Part shown: positions 7,974 to 16,733 of the stretch, one piece after another
Position numbering within the stretch: the first letter of the stretch is position 1
Layout of the letters: every line of letters begins with the position of its first letter
Assembly (NCBI GenBank): GCA_964592645.1
Contig: CAZQFV010000001.1
Span: 1-64,000 of the forward strand
Source of the DNA: CAZQFV01 sp964592645
GTDB taxonomy: Bacteria > Chloroflexota > Chloroflexia > DTKN01
Length of the DNA: 64,000 nt
Direction of reading: 5' to 3'
Program-made: the position numbers and the translations under genes
The notes under the pieces: model-generated
The model's input: the letters and a program-made list of their open reading frames with translations, nothing else
Told to the model about the DNA's origin: nothing
Database searches by the model: none

Positions 7974-9797
7974 CTACTGCCCATATCTCCACTTGTAGTA
8001 GTGCATCCCCACGTTCCCCATCTCCACCTGCCAGCCGGCGGGGTTGGCCGGCGTGTAGGTGAGCACGCGGCGCTCAAAGAGCTGCACCAGGATGTCCTTT
8101 TCCTCCCCGGCCACCCGGCAGCGCACCCAGTACGGCTCGCTGATGGGGTAGCCGAAGGCAAAGAGCCAGTCGACGATCGGGCCGTTGCGATAGGCGCCGT
8201 ACTCATAGACCGTCCCGCTGCGGTTCATGAACTCCCACAGCACCTGGGGCACGTTGTGCCCGGTGGCGGGTTCGTAGCGGGCAATGGTCGTCCCGCCATA
8301 GCCGGCCTTGGAGGGGTCGTCGCCCACCGCGCCGCCGCGGGCCAGCGTCGCCGTGGCCTTTTGCCCGACCCGCGAGCCCACCGGCGTGCCGATCAGCCCG
8401 CCAAAGTCGCCATAGGTGGGGCAAGAGGCGTTGACGGAGGCCCAGTCCCCGGCCACGGCCTCCCCGGCCGGGGCGCGCGCCTCGAAAGAGGAGTCGCCCA
8501 GCATCATCTTGCCGCTGACCATCTCATAGACCAGCAGGCCGTTGGTGACGAACCACATCGAGGAGCGGTTGCCGTAGGGGTTGTTGATCTCCATACGCGA
8601 CTTGTCAAAGTACTGCACCAGGCGCCGGCCGCCGGGGGCCTCGGCGTACGGCTCATAGAGGCCGGCCGTGGAGGGGGCCGGCCCCCAGACCCACGAGCGT
8701 GTGGCCCGTCCGTTCTGCACCGGCTTGTCGGTGCGCGCCCAGACCGCCTCCATGGCGCTGTCGGCAAAGGAGCCCACCGGCGCGGAGGTGGGGGCCGGGG
8801 GCAAGGTGGGAGAAGGCGCGGCCCCGCCCTTGAACTGCGGCACCCACTCGCCCGTCAGCCCCAAGTACTGCGTCCCATAGTTCTGGCTCGGCTCGATGTG
8901 CGAGCCCTCGTACCACTCGTTCCAACTGGTGATGACGGCCATACTGGCCTGGTACTGGATGGCCGCCTGCCACGATTTGCGGTAGTAATCGCCGTTGGCG
9001 CGGTCGCGGTAGTGCGTCTGGCGGTTCGGCATGCGCGTATCGTCGTACCCGGGCATCACCGTGGCCACGAACGGCTTTCCCGTGCCGTGGCCGCTGTTGT
9101 AGGTGTTGAGCTTGCGGGAATAGGAGGCCATGGCGCTGCTCGGCTCGGACGCCCAGGTGATGTCGAAGAAATAGATGCCGTCGAAGATGTCCAGGTAGGA
9201 AAAGTCGATCCCCTCGCCGAGCCAGAAGGTAGCCCCGCCGGGGTCGATCTCCTGGCGCATCTGCCGCCAGGTGTCGTAGGCGCTCATCCCCGGGAAGGTG
9301 GCGACGCTGGAAAGCGCCCAGAAGCCGATCAGCGGCCGGCCGTTGAAGCGCAGGTAGTTGGGATGGCCGGCAAAGGTGTTGATCGCATACTGCAAGTTGC
9401 CGCGCACCTGCTCGGCGCTCTGCCAGTTCTGCGAGGCGGTGATGTCCAGGAAGACGGCGATCTTGAAGTCGTACTGCCCGGCCAGCTCCAGCAACTGCCA
9501 GACGCGGCCGTTGATGCGGCCGTCTTCCTGCCCCGTCCAGGCGACCATGAAGGCGTCGATGCCGGCACCGCGGGCCTGCTGGATCTGCTGCCGCAGCACC
9601 GCCTGGTCGCCGCAGGAGTAGCCCTGCAGCGGCAGGTCGCTCATCAGACCCGATCCCCAGTCTGCCTGCTCGTACCAGGCAAAGTAGAGGGCCACGACCG
9701 GCCTGGAGGCCTGGGCCTGGGTGCTGGGCAGGGCGGCGAGGAGCGAGAGCAGGAGCAGGGGGAGAGAAAGGAGCGGTAGGAGCCGGCGGGACGACAT
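7974..9797 (-). CDS. Secreted GH99-like glycoside hydrolase with Chloroflexota C-terminal domain
   Basis: A 607-residue exported protein. It has a signal peptide of about 30 residues (hydrophobic stretch LLPLLSLPLLLLSLLAAL, cleavage near AQA), then a barrel domain of about 310 residues resembling GH99/GH71-like enzymes. The opening strand is VVALYFAWYE, and the family hallmark TSWNEWYEGSHIEPS carries the likely catalytic glutamates. GH99 members cleave inside alpha-mannans or glucosyl-mannose glycans; the substrate here is inference. After a short Pro/Ala-rich linker comes a second domain of about 230 residues (GRRLVQYFDKSRMEINNP ... RVLTYTPANPAGWQVEMGN) that I know from other Chloroflexota surface proteins without a named function. 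The start is supported by GGGAGGTGTTGCC. The gene converges on the MBL gene. Confidence 0.82.
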   Translation of the reverse strand: MSSRRLLPLLSLPLLLLSLLAALPSTQAQASRPVVALYFAWYEQADWGSGLMSDLPLQGYSCGDQAVLRQQIQQARGAGIDAFMVAWTGQEDGRINGRVWQLLELAGQYDFKIAVFLDITASQNWQSAEQVRGNLQYAINTFAGHPNYLRFNGRPLIGFWALSSVATFPGMSAYDTWRQMRQEIDPGGATFWLGEGIDFSYLDIFDGIYFFDITWASEPSSAMASYSRKLNTYNSGHGTGKPFVATVMPGYDDTRMPNRQTHYRDRANGDYYRKSWQAAIQYQASMAVITSWNEWYEGSHIEPSQNYGTQYLGLTGEWVPQFKGGAAPSPTLPPAPTSAPVGSFADSAMEAVWARTDKPVQNGRATRSWVWGPAPSTAGLYEPYAEAPGGRRLVQYFDKSRMEINNPYGNRSSMWFVTNGLLVYEMVSGKMMLGDSSFEARAPAGEAVAGDWASVNASCPTYGDFGGLIGTPVGSRVGQKATATLARGGAVGDDPSKAGYGGTTIARYEPATGHNVPQVLWEFMNRSGTVYEYGAYRNGPIVDWLFAFGYPISEPYWVRCRVAGEEKDILVQLFERRVLTYTPANPAGWQVEMGNVGMHYYKWRYGQ

Positions 9798-9831
9798 GGC
9801 AACACCTCCCGGCGAATCGGACGAGTTTACC

Positions 9832-9860
9832 TTGAAGTGCGAGCCGTGCTATGGTACAAT
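9832..9860 (+). promoter_or_regulatory. Extended -10 promoter for the SHOCT-like gene
   Basis: TTGAAG (9832-9837), a 17-bp spacer and TACAAT (9855-9860) preceded by TG-G, which gives an extended -10. It lies 65 bp before the start at 9926. Confidence 0.65.
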
Positions 9861-9925
9861 AGGGATGTTGAAATGAGTGTAGCACAGCCGCCGGGGCGTG
9901 TCAAGAAGCATGTAGAGGTGCCAGG

Positions 9926-10519
9926 ATGGACGAGGCCTATCTCAAGATCCTACAGATGATCGAGAACGGCACCCTCTCCGCCGCCGAGGGAGAGAAGCTG
10001 CTCGACGCCCTGGAGGCGGAGCCGGCCGTCACGGCTCCGGCGGCGGGCTCCGCGCCGGGACCGTCGCCACAGTCCCCCCCGCCGGCCGGCCCGCCCCGCG
10101 CCTGGCAGCAACTGTGGGTCTACCCGGCCGTTGGCAGCCTCCTGCTGTTGGCCGGCATGGGGATGCTCACGGCGTACCTCGTCCGGGATGGGGAGCGCTT
10201 GGGCTGGCTGGCCTGTACGGTCCCGCTGATGCTGCTGGGGACGCTCGTGGGAGGGCTGGCCTGGTGGTCGCGCAGCGCCCGCTGGCTGCACCTCTCGGTG
10301 CGCGGCAAGAAGGAGCGCCTCCGCCTGAGCTTTCCCCTGCCGCTGCGCCTGACGGCCTGGATCCTGCGCCTGCTGCGCCCCTGGGTCCGGCAGCTGCGCG
10401 AGACGGCGGTGGACGAGGTCATCCTTTCCCTGGCCGAGGTGGATGTCAGCGAGGGCCCGCTCTCCGTGGAGGTCAACGACGATGAGGATGGGGAGGAGGT
10501 GCGGGTCTATATCGGATGA
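9926..10519 (+). CDS. SHOCT-like membrane protein
   Basis: A 197-residue protein. The first 30 residues (YLKILQMIENGTLSAAEGEK, then LLDALE) have the pattern of the short SHOCT-like helical hairpin found at the N-termini of LiaX/YvlB-type bacterial proteins. A Pro-rich linker leads to two transmembrane helices (about 68-90 and 98-117), and a C-terminal part of about 80 residues ends in an acidic segment (NDDEDGEEVRVYIG). The start ATG has a moderate site (GAGGTGCCAGG). The function is unknown. It is followed 72 bp later by another small membrane protein on the same strand. Confidence 0.7.
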   Translation: MDEAYLKILQMIENGTLSAAEGEKLLDALEAEPAVTAPAAGSAPGPSPQSPPPAGPPRAWQQLWVYPAVGSLLLLAGMGMLTAYLVRDGERLGWLACTVPLMLLGTLVGGLAWWSRSARWLHLSVRGKKERLRLSFPLPLRLTAWILRLLRPWVRQLRETAVDEVILSLAEVDVSEGPLSVEVNDDEDGEEVRVYIG

Positions 10520-10591
10520 TCCGTCGTCAGTTGGCAGTTCGTTGTCTCTGGACACCGATCCATGACAACTGCTCTCTCCGGGGGGTGCACG

Positions 10592-11020
10592 ATGCTCGAA
10601 CAAGTCCACCAACACATTACCGCCGAACTCCAGCAGGGCGCCCGCACCGACACCGTCTTTGTCATCACCGCCATCCTGTTCAATCTGCTCACGCTGGGCA
10701 TCAACTCGGCCGTCGCCGGCAGCGCCGCCGACCCCTACCGGGACCAGACCTCGATCGCCGGCGACCTGGTTCTGGGGGTCCTGATCGTCCTCGTCCTCCT
10801 GGTCAACGGCATCGCCATCGCCGGCCTGCTGACGGGGCGGGAGACGCGCGCCAAGCTGCTGGCCGGCCTGCTGGCCATGTACCGCGACCATGGCGTGGAA
10901 CAGTACTACGACGCTACCCTGCTGACCAACTACAACCGCCGCTACCTGTTGTTCACCGGCGTCATCCTCTGCCTGGCGCTCACCGCCCTCATCGTCCCCC
11001 TGATCATCCGCACGCTGTAG
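10592..11020 (+). CDS. Small three-helix membrane protein of unknown function
   Basis: A 142-residue protein with three predicted membrane helices: VFVITAILFNLLTLGINSAV, VLGVLIVLVLLVNGIAIAGL, and VILCLALTALIVPLIIRTL at the very C-terminus. An in-frame ATG 30 bp further upstream exists, but GGGGGGTG lies at the right distance only from the ATG at 10592, so that one was chosen. No family is recognised. It sits between the SHOCT-like gene and mfd, all on the plus strand with short gaps. Confidence 0.65.
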   Translation: MLEQVHQHITAELQQGARTDTVFVITAILFNLLTLGINSAVAGSAADPYRDQTSIAGDLVLGVLIVLVLLVNGIAIAGLLTGRETRAKLLAGLLAMYRDHGVEQYYDATLLTNYNRRYLLFTGVILCLALTALIVPLIIRTL

Positions 11021-11111
11021 AGGAAGATGCCACGAATCAGGACGGGCCTGCCGCCCACCCCGGCGCGGGCGACCGCCAGGGTCGCCCTTGCCCGGCTCCT
11101 TGGGGCAACCG

Positions 11112-14100
11112 ATGCTCGAACCGCCGATGCCTACCCCCGAAACAGATCACGACCTCGATTCCTCTGCCCACGGCCGCCTGGCCCCGCTGCTGGAGGACGT
11201 GGCCGGCCTGCCCTCCGGCCGACGCCTCCTGGCCGCCGCGGGGTCCAAGCTCTTGGTCGCCCCCATCGGCGAGGCCCCCCGCCCGCTGCTCGTCGCCCTC
11301 CTGCACGCCCGCCTGTGCCGTCCGCTCCTGCTCCTGGCCCCCGGTCCCGAGGCCGCCCAACGCCTCTACGACGCCCTGCGCGTCTATTCGCCGACCCCCA
11401 CGGCCGTCTTGCTCTTCCCGGCCACCGATACCCGCCCCTACGAGCGCATGGCCCCCGACGAGAACCTGGTCGCCCAGCGGCTGGGCGTCCTGGAGGCGCT
11501 GGCCCGCCGGCGCGGCGCCGTACCCGAGGCCGGCCAACCCATCCCCCCCCTCGTCGTGACCACAGCCCGCGCCCTTGTCCAGCCGACCCTGGCCCCCCAG
11601 GACTTGACCTACGCCTACCAGGTGGTCCGCCCGGGGATGGACCTACCCCTGGAGGAGACGGTCGCCCGCTGGACCGAGTGGGGCTACCGGCCGGCCAAGG
11701 TTGTGGAAGCGCCCGGCGAGTTCGCCCACCGCGGCGGCATCCTGGACATCTACCCGACCACCGCCTCCATGCCGCTGCGCATCGAGCTCTTGGGCGACAC
11801 CGTCGACAACATCCGCCAGTTCGACCCGGCCACGCAGCGTTCCCTGCGCCGCGTGCCCTCCCTGGCCATTCCCCCACCCCACGAGATGCCCCGCTGGCGG
11901 CGGCAGCGCGCCCTGGACTACCTGCGCCAGGTCCGGCGCGAGCGCCTGCGCCCGGAGATCGCCAGCGAGCTGCTCCGCGACGTCGAATACCTGGAGCAGG
12001 GGACCTACTTCGAGGGCCAGTTCTTGTACGCCGCGGCCATGCAGGAGGAGCCGGCCTGCCTGCTGGACCATTTGCCGGACGAGTCCCTGATCGCCCTGGA
12101 CGAGCCGGAGCAAGTCCAGGCCGTGGTGCAGGAGACGGCGGCCCAGGCGGCCGCGGTGCGCCAGGAGCTGGTGCAGAACGGGGAGCTGCCGGCCGATTTC
12201 CCGTCTGCCCTGCTCTCCTGGGAAGCGCTGGCCCCGCGACTGGCGGCCCGCCCGCAGGTGGGCTTCTCGCTGGCCCTGCCGGATGAGGCCTGCCCATCCC
12301 TGGCCCTGCCCTTTGCCCCCCTGCCGCACTACGGCGGCCGCCTCAAGGAGGTCCTGGAGGCGGTGGCCGAACGGCGCGCCCGGGGCGAGCACGTGGTCAT
12401 CATCAGCCACCAGGCGGCACGGCTGGAGGAGCTGCTGGGCGAGCGCCGGCTGTTCCCCGAGCCCGGCCAGTTGGAGATCATCCCCGGCCGCCTGCCCACG
12501 GCCGGCTGGGCCTGTCAGGACGCCGGACTGGCCCTGTTCACCGACGGCGAGATCCTGGGCTATGCCCCCCCCCGCCGCCGGCCGCCGGTGCACCGCCCGC
12601 GGCGCGAGCTCTTCCGCGACGATCTACTGCAACGCCTGCGGGTCGGCGAGCATGTGGTCCACGAGGACTTTGGCATCGCCATCTACGAAGGGCTGGTGCA
12701 CATCTCGCTGGCCGACGGGGTGGAACGGGAGTACCTCTTCCTGCGCTATGCCGGCACGGACCGCCTCTACGTGCCGGTGGATCAGGTCGACCGCGTCCGG
12801 CCCTATGTCGGCTCCGGCGAGGGGACGCCGACCCTGCACCGCCTGGGCACCGGGGAGTGGGAACGGGCCAAGGCGCGGGTCAGCAGCGCCGTGCAGATCA
12901 TGGCCCGCGAGCTGCTGGAGCTCTATGCCGCCCGGGAGGTGGCCACGGGCCACGCCTTTGCCCCCGATGCCCCCTGGCAGGCGGAGATGGAATCTTCCTT
13001 CCCCTATATCGAGACCCCCGGGCAGGCGCGGGCCGTGGAAGAGGTCAAGCACGACATGGAGGATGTCCGGCCGATGGACCGCCTGGTGTGCGGGGATGTC
13101 GGCTACGGCAAGACCGAGGTGGCCCTGCGGGCGGCTTTCAAAGCAGTGCTGGACGGGAAGCAGGTCGCCGTGCTGGTGCCGACAACAGTGTTGGCCCAGC
13201 AGCACTATCGGACCTTTTCCGAACGGCTATCTCCCTACCCGGTGAAGGTAGAGATGCTCTCGCGCTTTCGCCGTCCGGCCGAGCAGAAAAAGGTCCTGGC
13301 CGGCCTCTCCAGCGGCGAGGTCGACATCGTCATCGGCACGCACCGCCTGCTGTCCAAGGATGTCCTCTTCAAGGACCTCGGGCTTCTGGTCGTCGACGAG
13401 GAGCAGCGTTTCGGCGTCCGCCACAAGGAGCACCTGAAGAAGCTGCGCCGCGAGGTGGACGTGCTCACCCTCACGGCCACGCCCATCCCGCGCACCCTGC
13501 ACATGTCGCTCACCGGCGTGCGCGACATGAGCATCATCGAGACGCCGCCCGAGGACCGCGTGCCGATCCGCACCTATATCGTGCCCTACAGCGACAAGGT
13601 GGTGCGCGAGGCCATCCTGCGCGAGATGGAGCGCGGCGGGCAGGCCTTTTTTGTGCACAACCGCGTGCAGTCGATCTACCGCCGGGCGCGGGAGCTGCAG
13701 CAACTCGTGCCCGAGGCCCGCTTTGCCGTCGGCCACGGCCAGATGGCCGAGGCCGAGCTGGAGAAGGTGATGCTCGGGTTCGTCTCCGGGCAATACGATG
13801 TGCTGGTCTGCACGACGATCATCGAGAGCGGGCTGGATATTCCCAACGCCAACACCATCCTGATCGACGACGCCATCTACCTGGGGCTGGCGCAGCTCTA
13901 CCAACTGCGGGGGCGGGTGGGGCGCGGGGCCGTCCGCGCCTACGCCTACCTGCTCTACCGCCCGGGGCGCGAGATGAGCGATTCGGCCCAGAAGCGCCTG
14001 CAAGCCATCACCGAGGCCACCGACCTGGGGGCCGGCTTCCAGATCGCCATGCGCGATCTGGAGATCCGCGGGGCGGGAAACCTGCTGGGCGCCGAGCAGA

Positions 14101-14693
14101 GCGGGCACATCGCCGCGGTGGGCTTCGATCTCTACACCCGGCTGCTGGCGCGGGCAGTGGAGGAGATGCAGGCCGGCGGGGGCGAAACAGCCCATCTGCT
14201 GCGGGCCCGCCAGGAGGGCCAGCGGGCCCGCGCCGAGCTGCGCGGGCCGGCCGCGGTGGCGCTGCACCTGCCGCTGCGCGCCTACCTGCCGGAGGAGTAC
14301 GTGCCCGATCCCGAGGTGCGCCTGCAGGTGTACCGGCAGATGGCCGACGTGCGCACCTCGCGCCAGGCGCAGGAGGTGGCGCGGGAGCTGCGCGACCGCT
14401 TCGGCGAGCCGCCGGCCCCGGCGCAGGCGCTGCTCGAGCTGCTGCGGCTGCGGGTGTTGGCGCTGCGGGCCGGCGTGCGCGAGGTCCGCCGCGATGGGCA
14501 GACGATCGTCATCGCCATGGCCGAGGGCACCAAGCCGCCGGTGGAGCAAATGCCGCGCTGGCTGGCGCAGCGCCTGCGGGTGCGCGCGGACCAGGCCTGG
14601 CTGGACCTCTCGGGACTGGGCGAGCGCTGGCTGGAGGTGCTGCGCAAGGTGCTGCTGGCGTTGGCGAAGGATGAAGGAGATGGGGAGGGTTAG
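11112..14693 (+). CDS. mfd: Transcription-repair coupling factor Mfd
   Basis: A protein of about 1193 residues, the usual Mfd length. It frees stalled RNA polymerase from damaged DNA and recruits UvrA. The N-terminal UvrB-like region comes first. The CarD-like RNA polymerase interaction domain follows (VGEHVVHEDFGIAIYEGL, ending near DRLYVPVDQVDRVRPYVG). The RecG-like translocase carries Walker A GDVGYGKTEVALRAAF, the DEEQRFGVRHKE motif (DExQ), TATPIPRTLHMSL and QLRGRVGRG. A TRCF C-terminal domain ends the protein. The start is uncertain: ATG 11112 has a weak TGGGG upstream, ATG 11127 and TTG 11088 are in frame. No operon partner downstream is visible. Confidence 0.95.
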   Translation: MLEPPMPTPETDHDLDSSAHGRLAPLLEDVAGLPSGRRLLAAAGSKLLVAPIGEAPRPLLVALLHARLCRPLLLLAPGPEAAQRLYDALRVYSPTPTAVLLFPATDTRPYERMAPDENLVAQRLGVLEALARRRGAVPEAGQPIPPLVVTTARALVQPTLAPQDLTYAYQVVRPGMDLPLEETVARWTEWGYRPAKVVEAPGEFAHRGGILDIYPTTASMPLRIELLGDTVDNIRQFDPATQRSLRRVPSLAIPPPHEMPRWRRQRALDYLRQVRRERLRPEIASELLRDVEYLEQGTYFEGQFLYAAAMQEEPACLLDHLPDESLIALDEPEQVQAVVQETAAQAAAVRQELVQNGELPADFPSALLSWEALAPRLAARPQVGFSLALPDEACPSLALPFAPLPHYGGRLKEVLEAVAERRARGEHVVIISHQAARLEELLGERRLFPEPGQLEIIPGRLPTAGWACQDAGLALFTDGEILGYAPPRRRPPVHRPRRELFRDDLLQRLRVGEHVVHEDFGIAIYEGLVHISLADGVEREYLFLRYAGTDRLYVPVDQVDRVRPYVGSGEGTPTLHRLGTGEWERAKARVSSAVQIMARELLELYAAREVATGHAFAPDAPWQAEMESSFPYIETPGQARAVEEVKHDMEDVRPMDRLVCGDVGYGKTEVALRAAFKAVLDGKQVAVLVPTTVLAQQHYRTFSERLSPYPVKVEMLSRFRRPAEQKKVLAGLSSGEVDIVIGTHRLLSKDVLFKDLGLLVVDEEQRFGVRHKEHLKKLRREVDVLTLTATPIPRTLHMSLTGVRDMSIIETPPEDRVPIRTYIVPYSDKVVREAILREMERGGQAFFVHNRVQSIYRRARELQQLVPEARFAVGHGQMAEAELEKVMLGFVSGQYDVLVCTTIIESGLDIPNANTILIDDAIYLGLAQLYQLRGRVGRGAVRAYAYLLYRPGREMSDSAQKRLQAITEATDLGAGFQIAMRDLEIRGAGNLLGAEQSGHIAAVGFDLYTRLLARAVEEMQAGGGETAHLLRARQEGQRARAELRGPAAVALHLPLRAYLPEEYVPDPEVRLQVYRQMADVRTSRQAQEVARELRDRFGEPPAPAQALLELLRLRVLALRAGVREVRRDGQTIVIAMAEGTKPPVEQMPRWLAQRLRVRADQAWLDLSGLGERWLEVLRKVLLALAKDEGDGEG

Positions 14694-15019
14694 GAAGCGG
14701 ACTGCTAACCGGATAACCGGAAAGAAGAAGCGGATAGAGCTACAGTGTGCTGGAAGCAGAGGGGAAAGGAGGAGGCGGGGGGAGGGGGAGACAAGTTGAC
14801 CATGACCGAGGTGTGTGGCCCAGAAGTCGACTGTGTTTGGGTCAGAATGCGACTGTGTTTCACTCCGGCGACGATCGTATTCGGGGCAAGCGACGTCGGC
14901 CTCCGCAGTTCTTTGAGGAGATGACCTTATAGGCCCCGACTGTCACCCAGGAAGAGGCTGTCATTCCGACTCGCCGGCTCGCCGGCTCGCCGATTCGCTT
15001 TCTCTACAGGAGGTTTCGT
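14694..15019. other. 326-bp intergenic region with short repeats
   Basis: No gene is seen. It holds two tandem 22-bp units sharing 16 of 18 core bases, CAGAAGTCGACTGTGTTT (14821-14838) and CAGAATGCGACTGTGTTT (14843-14860). It also holds three tandem copies of CTCGCCGG/A at 14970-14993, and ends with the AGGAGGTTT ribosome site of the next gene. The 22-bp units look like the multiple end repeats of IS21-type elements, but no transposase or second end is present. Confidence 0.45.
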
Positions 15020-15691
15020 ATGTCCCCCACCCGCCGCGATTTCCTGCGCTACGTCGGCCTCTTCCTGGCCGCGGCCGTCACCCGCGGCTGCGGCCGGACG
15101 CCGACGACCACCTGCTACATTGCGGTGCCGGTGCCGCCCTCCCCTTCGCCGGCGCGCAGCGAGCGCTGGGCGGCGCTGCGCGACTGCTGGTACAGCCTAG
15201 ACGACCCGCGACTGCAGTCGTTCGAGGACAATGATTTCATCCGCGAGTTGCGCCGGCGGCACCAGGAGGTGTTGGCCGGCCTGGTCGCGGCGGGAGAACT
15301 GGACGCCGCCATGGCCGACGACATCGCCGTGGCCTTTGGCCAGGCCATGGCCCACATCCAGCGCAACATGGCCACCTGCTACATCGCCCTGCCGCCGGAG
15401 TACGCGCCCCGCGCGGAGCTGCTGGACCAGGCAACCGCCCTGGAGGAGATGGCGGCCCAGGGGGGCCTGGACCCGGCGGCCGTGGAGCAGGCCCGCGCGG
15501 CCCTGGCGCGGGACATGGAGTGGCTCGCCGCCTTCCAGGCCGGCCAGGTGCCCGGGGAGTTGGAGGAAACCGAGGCCGACCCCACCTCCATCGAGGCGGC
15601 GCGGATCCTGGTGGAGCTGCTGCTGGGTGAACAGCGGTGGCAAGAGCGAGCGCTGGCTTCGGTGAATGGACTACCCTTCCACCCAGGCTAG
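15020..15691 (+). CDS. Tat-exported protein of unknown function
   Basis: A 223-residue protein. It starts with a twin-arginine signal (TRRDFLRYVG, hydrophobic LFLAAAV) and a Cys at residue 24 in TRGCGR, which is only a weak lipobox. The mature part is helical and acidic with no known domain. The pentapeptide TCYIA occurs twice, at about residues 31-35 and 119-123, both followed by a Pro-rich turn (VPVPP, LPPEY). Cys is otherwise scarce, so a disulfide or cofactor site is possible but unproven. AGGAGGTTT precedes the ATG. Its 3' end overlaps the convergent methyltransferase gene by 21 bp, which suggests that the restriction-modification island was placed against its end. Confidence 0.7.
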   Translation: MSPTRRDFLRYVGLFLAAAVTRGCGRTPTTTCYIAVPVPPSPSPARSERWAALRDCWYSLDDPRLQSFEDNDFIRELRRRHQEVLAGLVAAGELDAAMADDIAVAFGQAMAHIQRNMATCYIALPPEYAPRAELLDQATALEEMAAQGGLDPAAVEQARAALARDMEWLAAFQAGQVPGELEETEADPTSIEAARILVELLLGEQRWQERALASVNGLPFHPG

Positions 15692-16543
15692 ACTCCTGCC
15701 GATGAGAAGCTCTTCCTTGGTGACATGGTTCTTGTTCTGCATCGGGATGAGCCGAGTCGCGAAATCATGCTCAGCGGCATACCGCCGGATTTCCGGGGCG
15801 TTGTCGTAGGTCATCAGAAAATCCCCTGCAATACCCCCGACAACATCGAAAAGGTGGCGGTGATCCAGTTCCGAGTAGTCGTAGAGCCTTGGACCGGCAA
15901 CCCAATAGGGAGGATCGATAAAAAAGACCGCGTCTGCCCGATGTGCATTCGCAGCTATGTACTCCACTCCATTCTCTTGGAGAAATGAGATTGAATGACG
16001 GACTGCCTGAATATCCTGGATGCGCCTTGCTATAGTGCGAGGATACCATCTGGACGCGACGCCTTTGCCTTGTTCGCCGCTGCGTAACATTCCGGCTCCC
16101 TGCGCCAGGCAACCGCCATGCTGAACACGATTTCTAACAATCGTGACAAACGCTCGATCGATCAGCCCATCAGTAGGTTGCGCCAGGAGCGCTTCCACAT
16201 TCTCCCTGGACATCGGGAAGCGCTCGATACGGTCGATTAGCTGCTGTACTTCACTGGGGGCACCAAGGAGGACTACTTGCCAGACTGCCGCAACCTGGGG
16301 GTCGATCTCAAGAAGTGTGACGTGCTGTGCCAGGTGTTCGAACGCGACCGTGAGGCCCACGATGGCGCCGCCGCAAAACGGTTCGATGAACTCGGCGATA
16401 GGCCCTGTGCTCAGCAGCCATTGCCGCGCGCGCGGCACGAGCCAGGTCTTGCCACCAGGATACCGAAAGGGGCTACGGTGTTGTACTTGGGCTACATTGA
16501 CAATGTTGGACAGGTTGCCCCCGCCTCTGGTCCTTCTCGCCAT
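15671..16543 (-). CDS. D12-class adenine-specific DNA methyltransferase
   Basis: A 290-residue DNA N6-adenine methyltransferase of the MethyltransfD12/Dam type. The SAM-binding motif I region is SPFRYPGGKT (about 24-33), followed by FIEPFCGGAIVGL. The catalytic DPPYW lies at about 210-214. The start ATG at 16543 has AGGAGGGTG upstream; an in-frame ATG 39 bp earlier lies before that site and was rejected. It is divergent from an HTH regulator and a NotI-family endonuclease, so I read it as the protective half of a type II restriction-modification system. An orphan Dam is the alternative. Codon use and GC are visibly lower than in flanking genes, consistent with transfer. The recognition site cannot be read from the sequence. 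Confidence 0.9.
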   Translation of the reverse strand: MARRTRGGGNLSNIVNVAQVQHRSPFRYPGGKTWLVPRARQWLLSTGPIAEFIEPFCGGAIVGLTVAFEHLAQHVTLLEIDPQVAAVWQVVLLGAPSEVQQLIDRIERFPMSRENVEALLAQPTDGLIDRAFVTIVRNRVQHGGCLAQGAGMLRSGEQGKGVASRWYPRTIARRIQDIQAVRHSISFLQENGVEYIAANAHRADAVFFIDPPYWVAGPRLYDYSELDHRHLFDVVGGIAGDFLMTYDNAPEIRRYAAEHDFATRLIPMQNKNHVTKEELLIGRSLAWVEG

Positions 16544-16590
16544 CGGAACACCCTCCTGCAACCCAACCATACGCACCAGCATTCAGGGCC

Positions 16591-16599
16591 ATTATAGCA
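16591..16599 (-). promoter_or_regulatory. Extended -10 promoter of the methyltransferase
   Basis: Read on the minus strand this is TGC-TATAAT, an extended -10 element, 48 bp before the methyltransferase ATG. No good -35 is visible, as is common with extended -10 promoters. Confidence 0.6.
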
Positions 16600-16654
16600 C
16601 AAGTTGGACACCCCGTTTGCAGGCATAGCATAGCACATTCGGCCCGATATGTCA

Positions 16655-16697
16655 ATAGTGATATATTGCAAGAGATATAGTGACACTGTGGTATACT
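16655..16697 (+). promoter_or_regulatory. Promoter and candidate operator of the regulator/endonuclease unit
   Basis: TTGCAA (16666-16671) and TATACT (16692-16697) are 20 bp apart, with TG-G before the -10 giving an extended -10. ATAGTGA occurs twice, at 16655-16661 and 16677-16683, exactly 22 bp or two helical turns apart. The second copy runs into AGTGACACT, a 4-1-4 palindrome between -35 and -10. This is a plausible binding site for the encoded HTH protein; the role is inference. Confidence 0.45.
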
Positions 16698-16733
16698 GCT
16701 CCAAGGACATACGCAAACGGTGGGGGGTACAGC

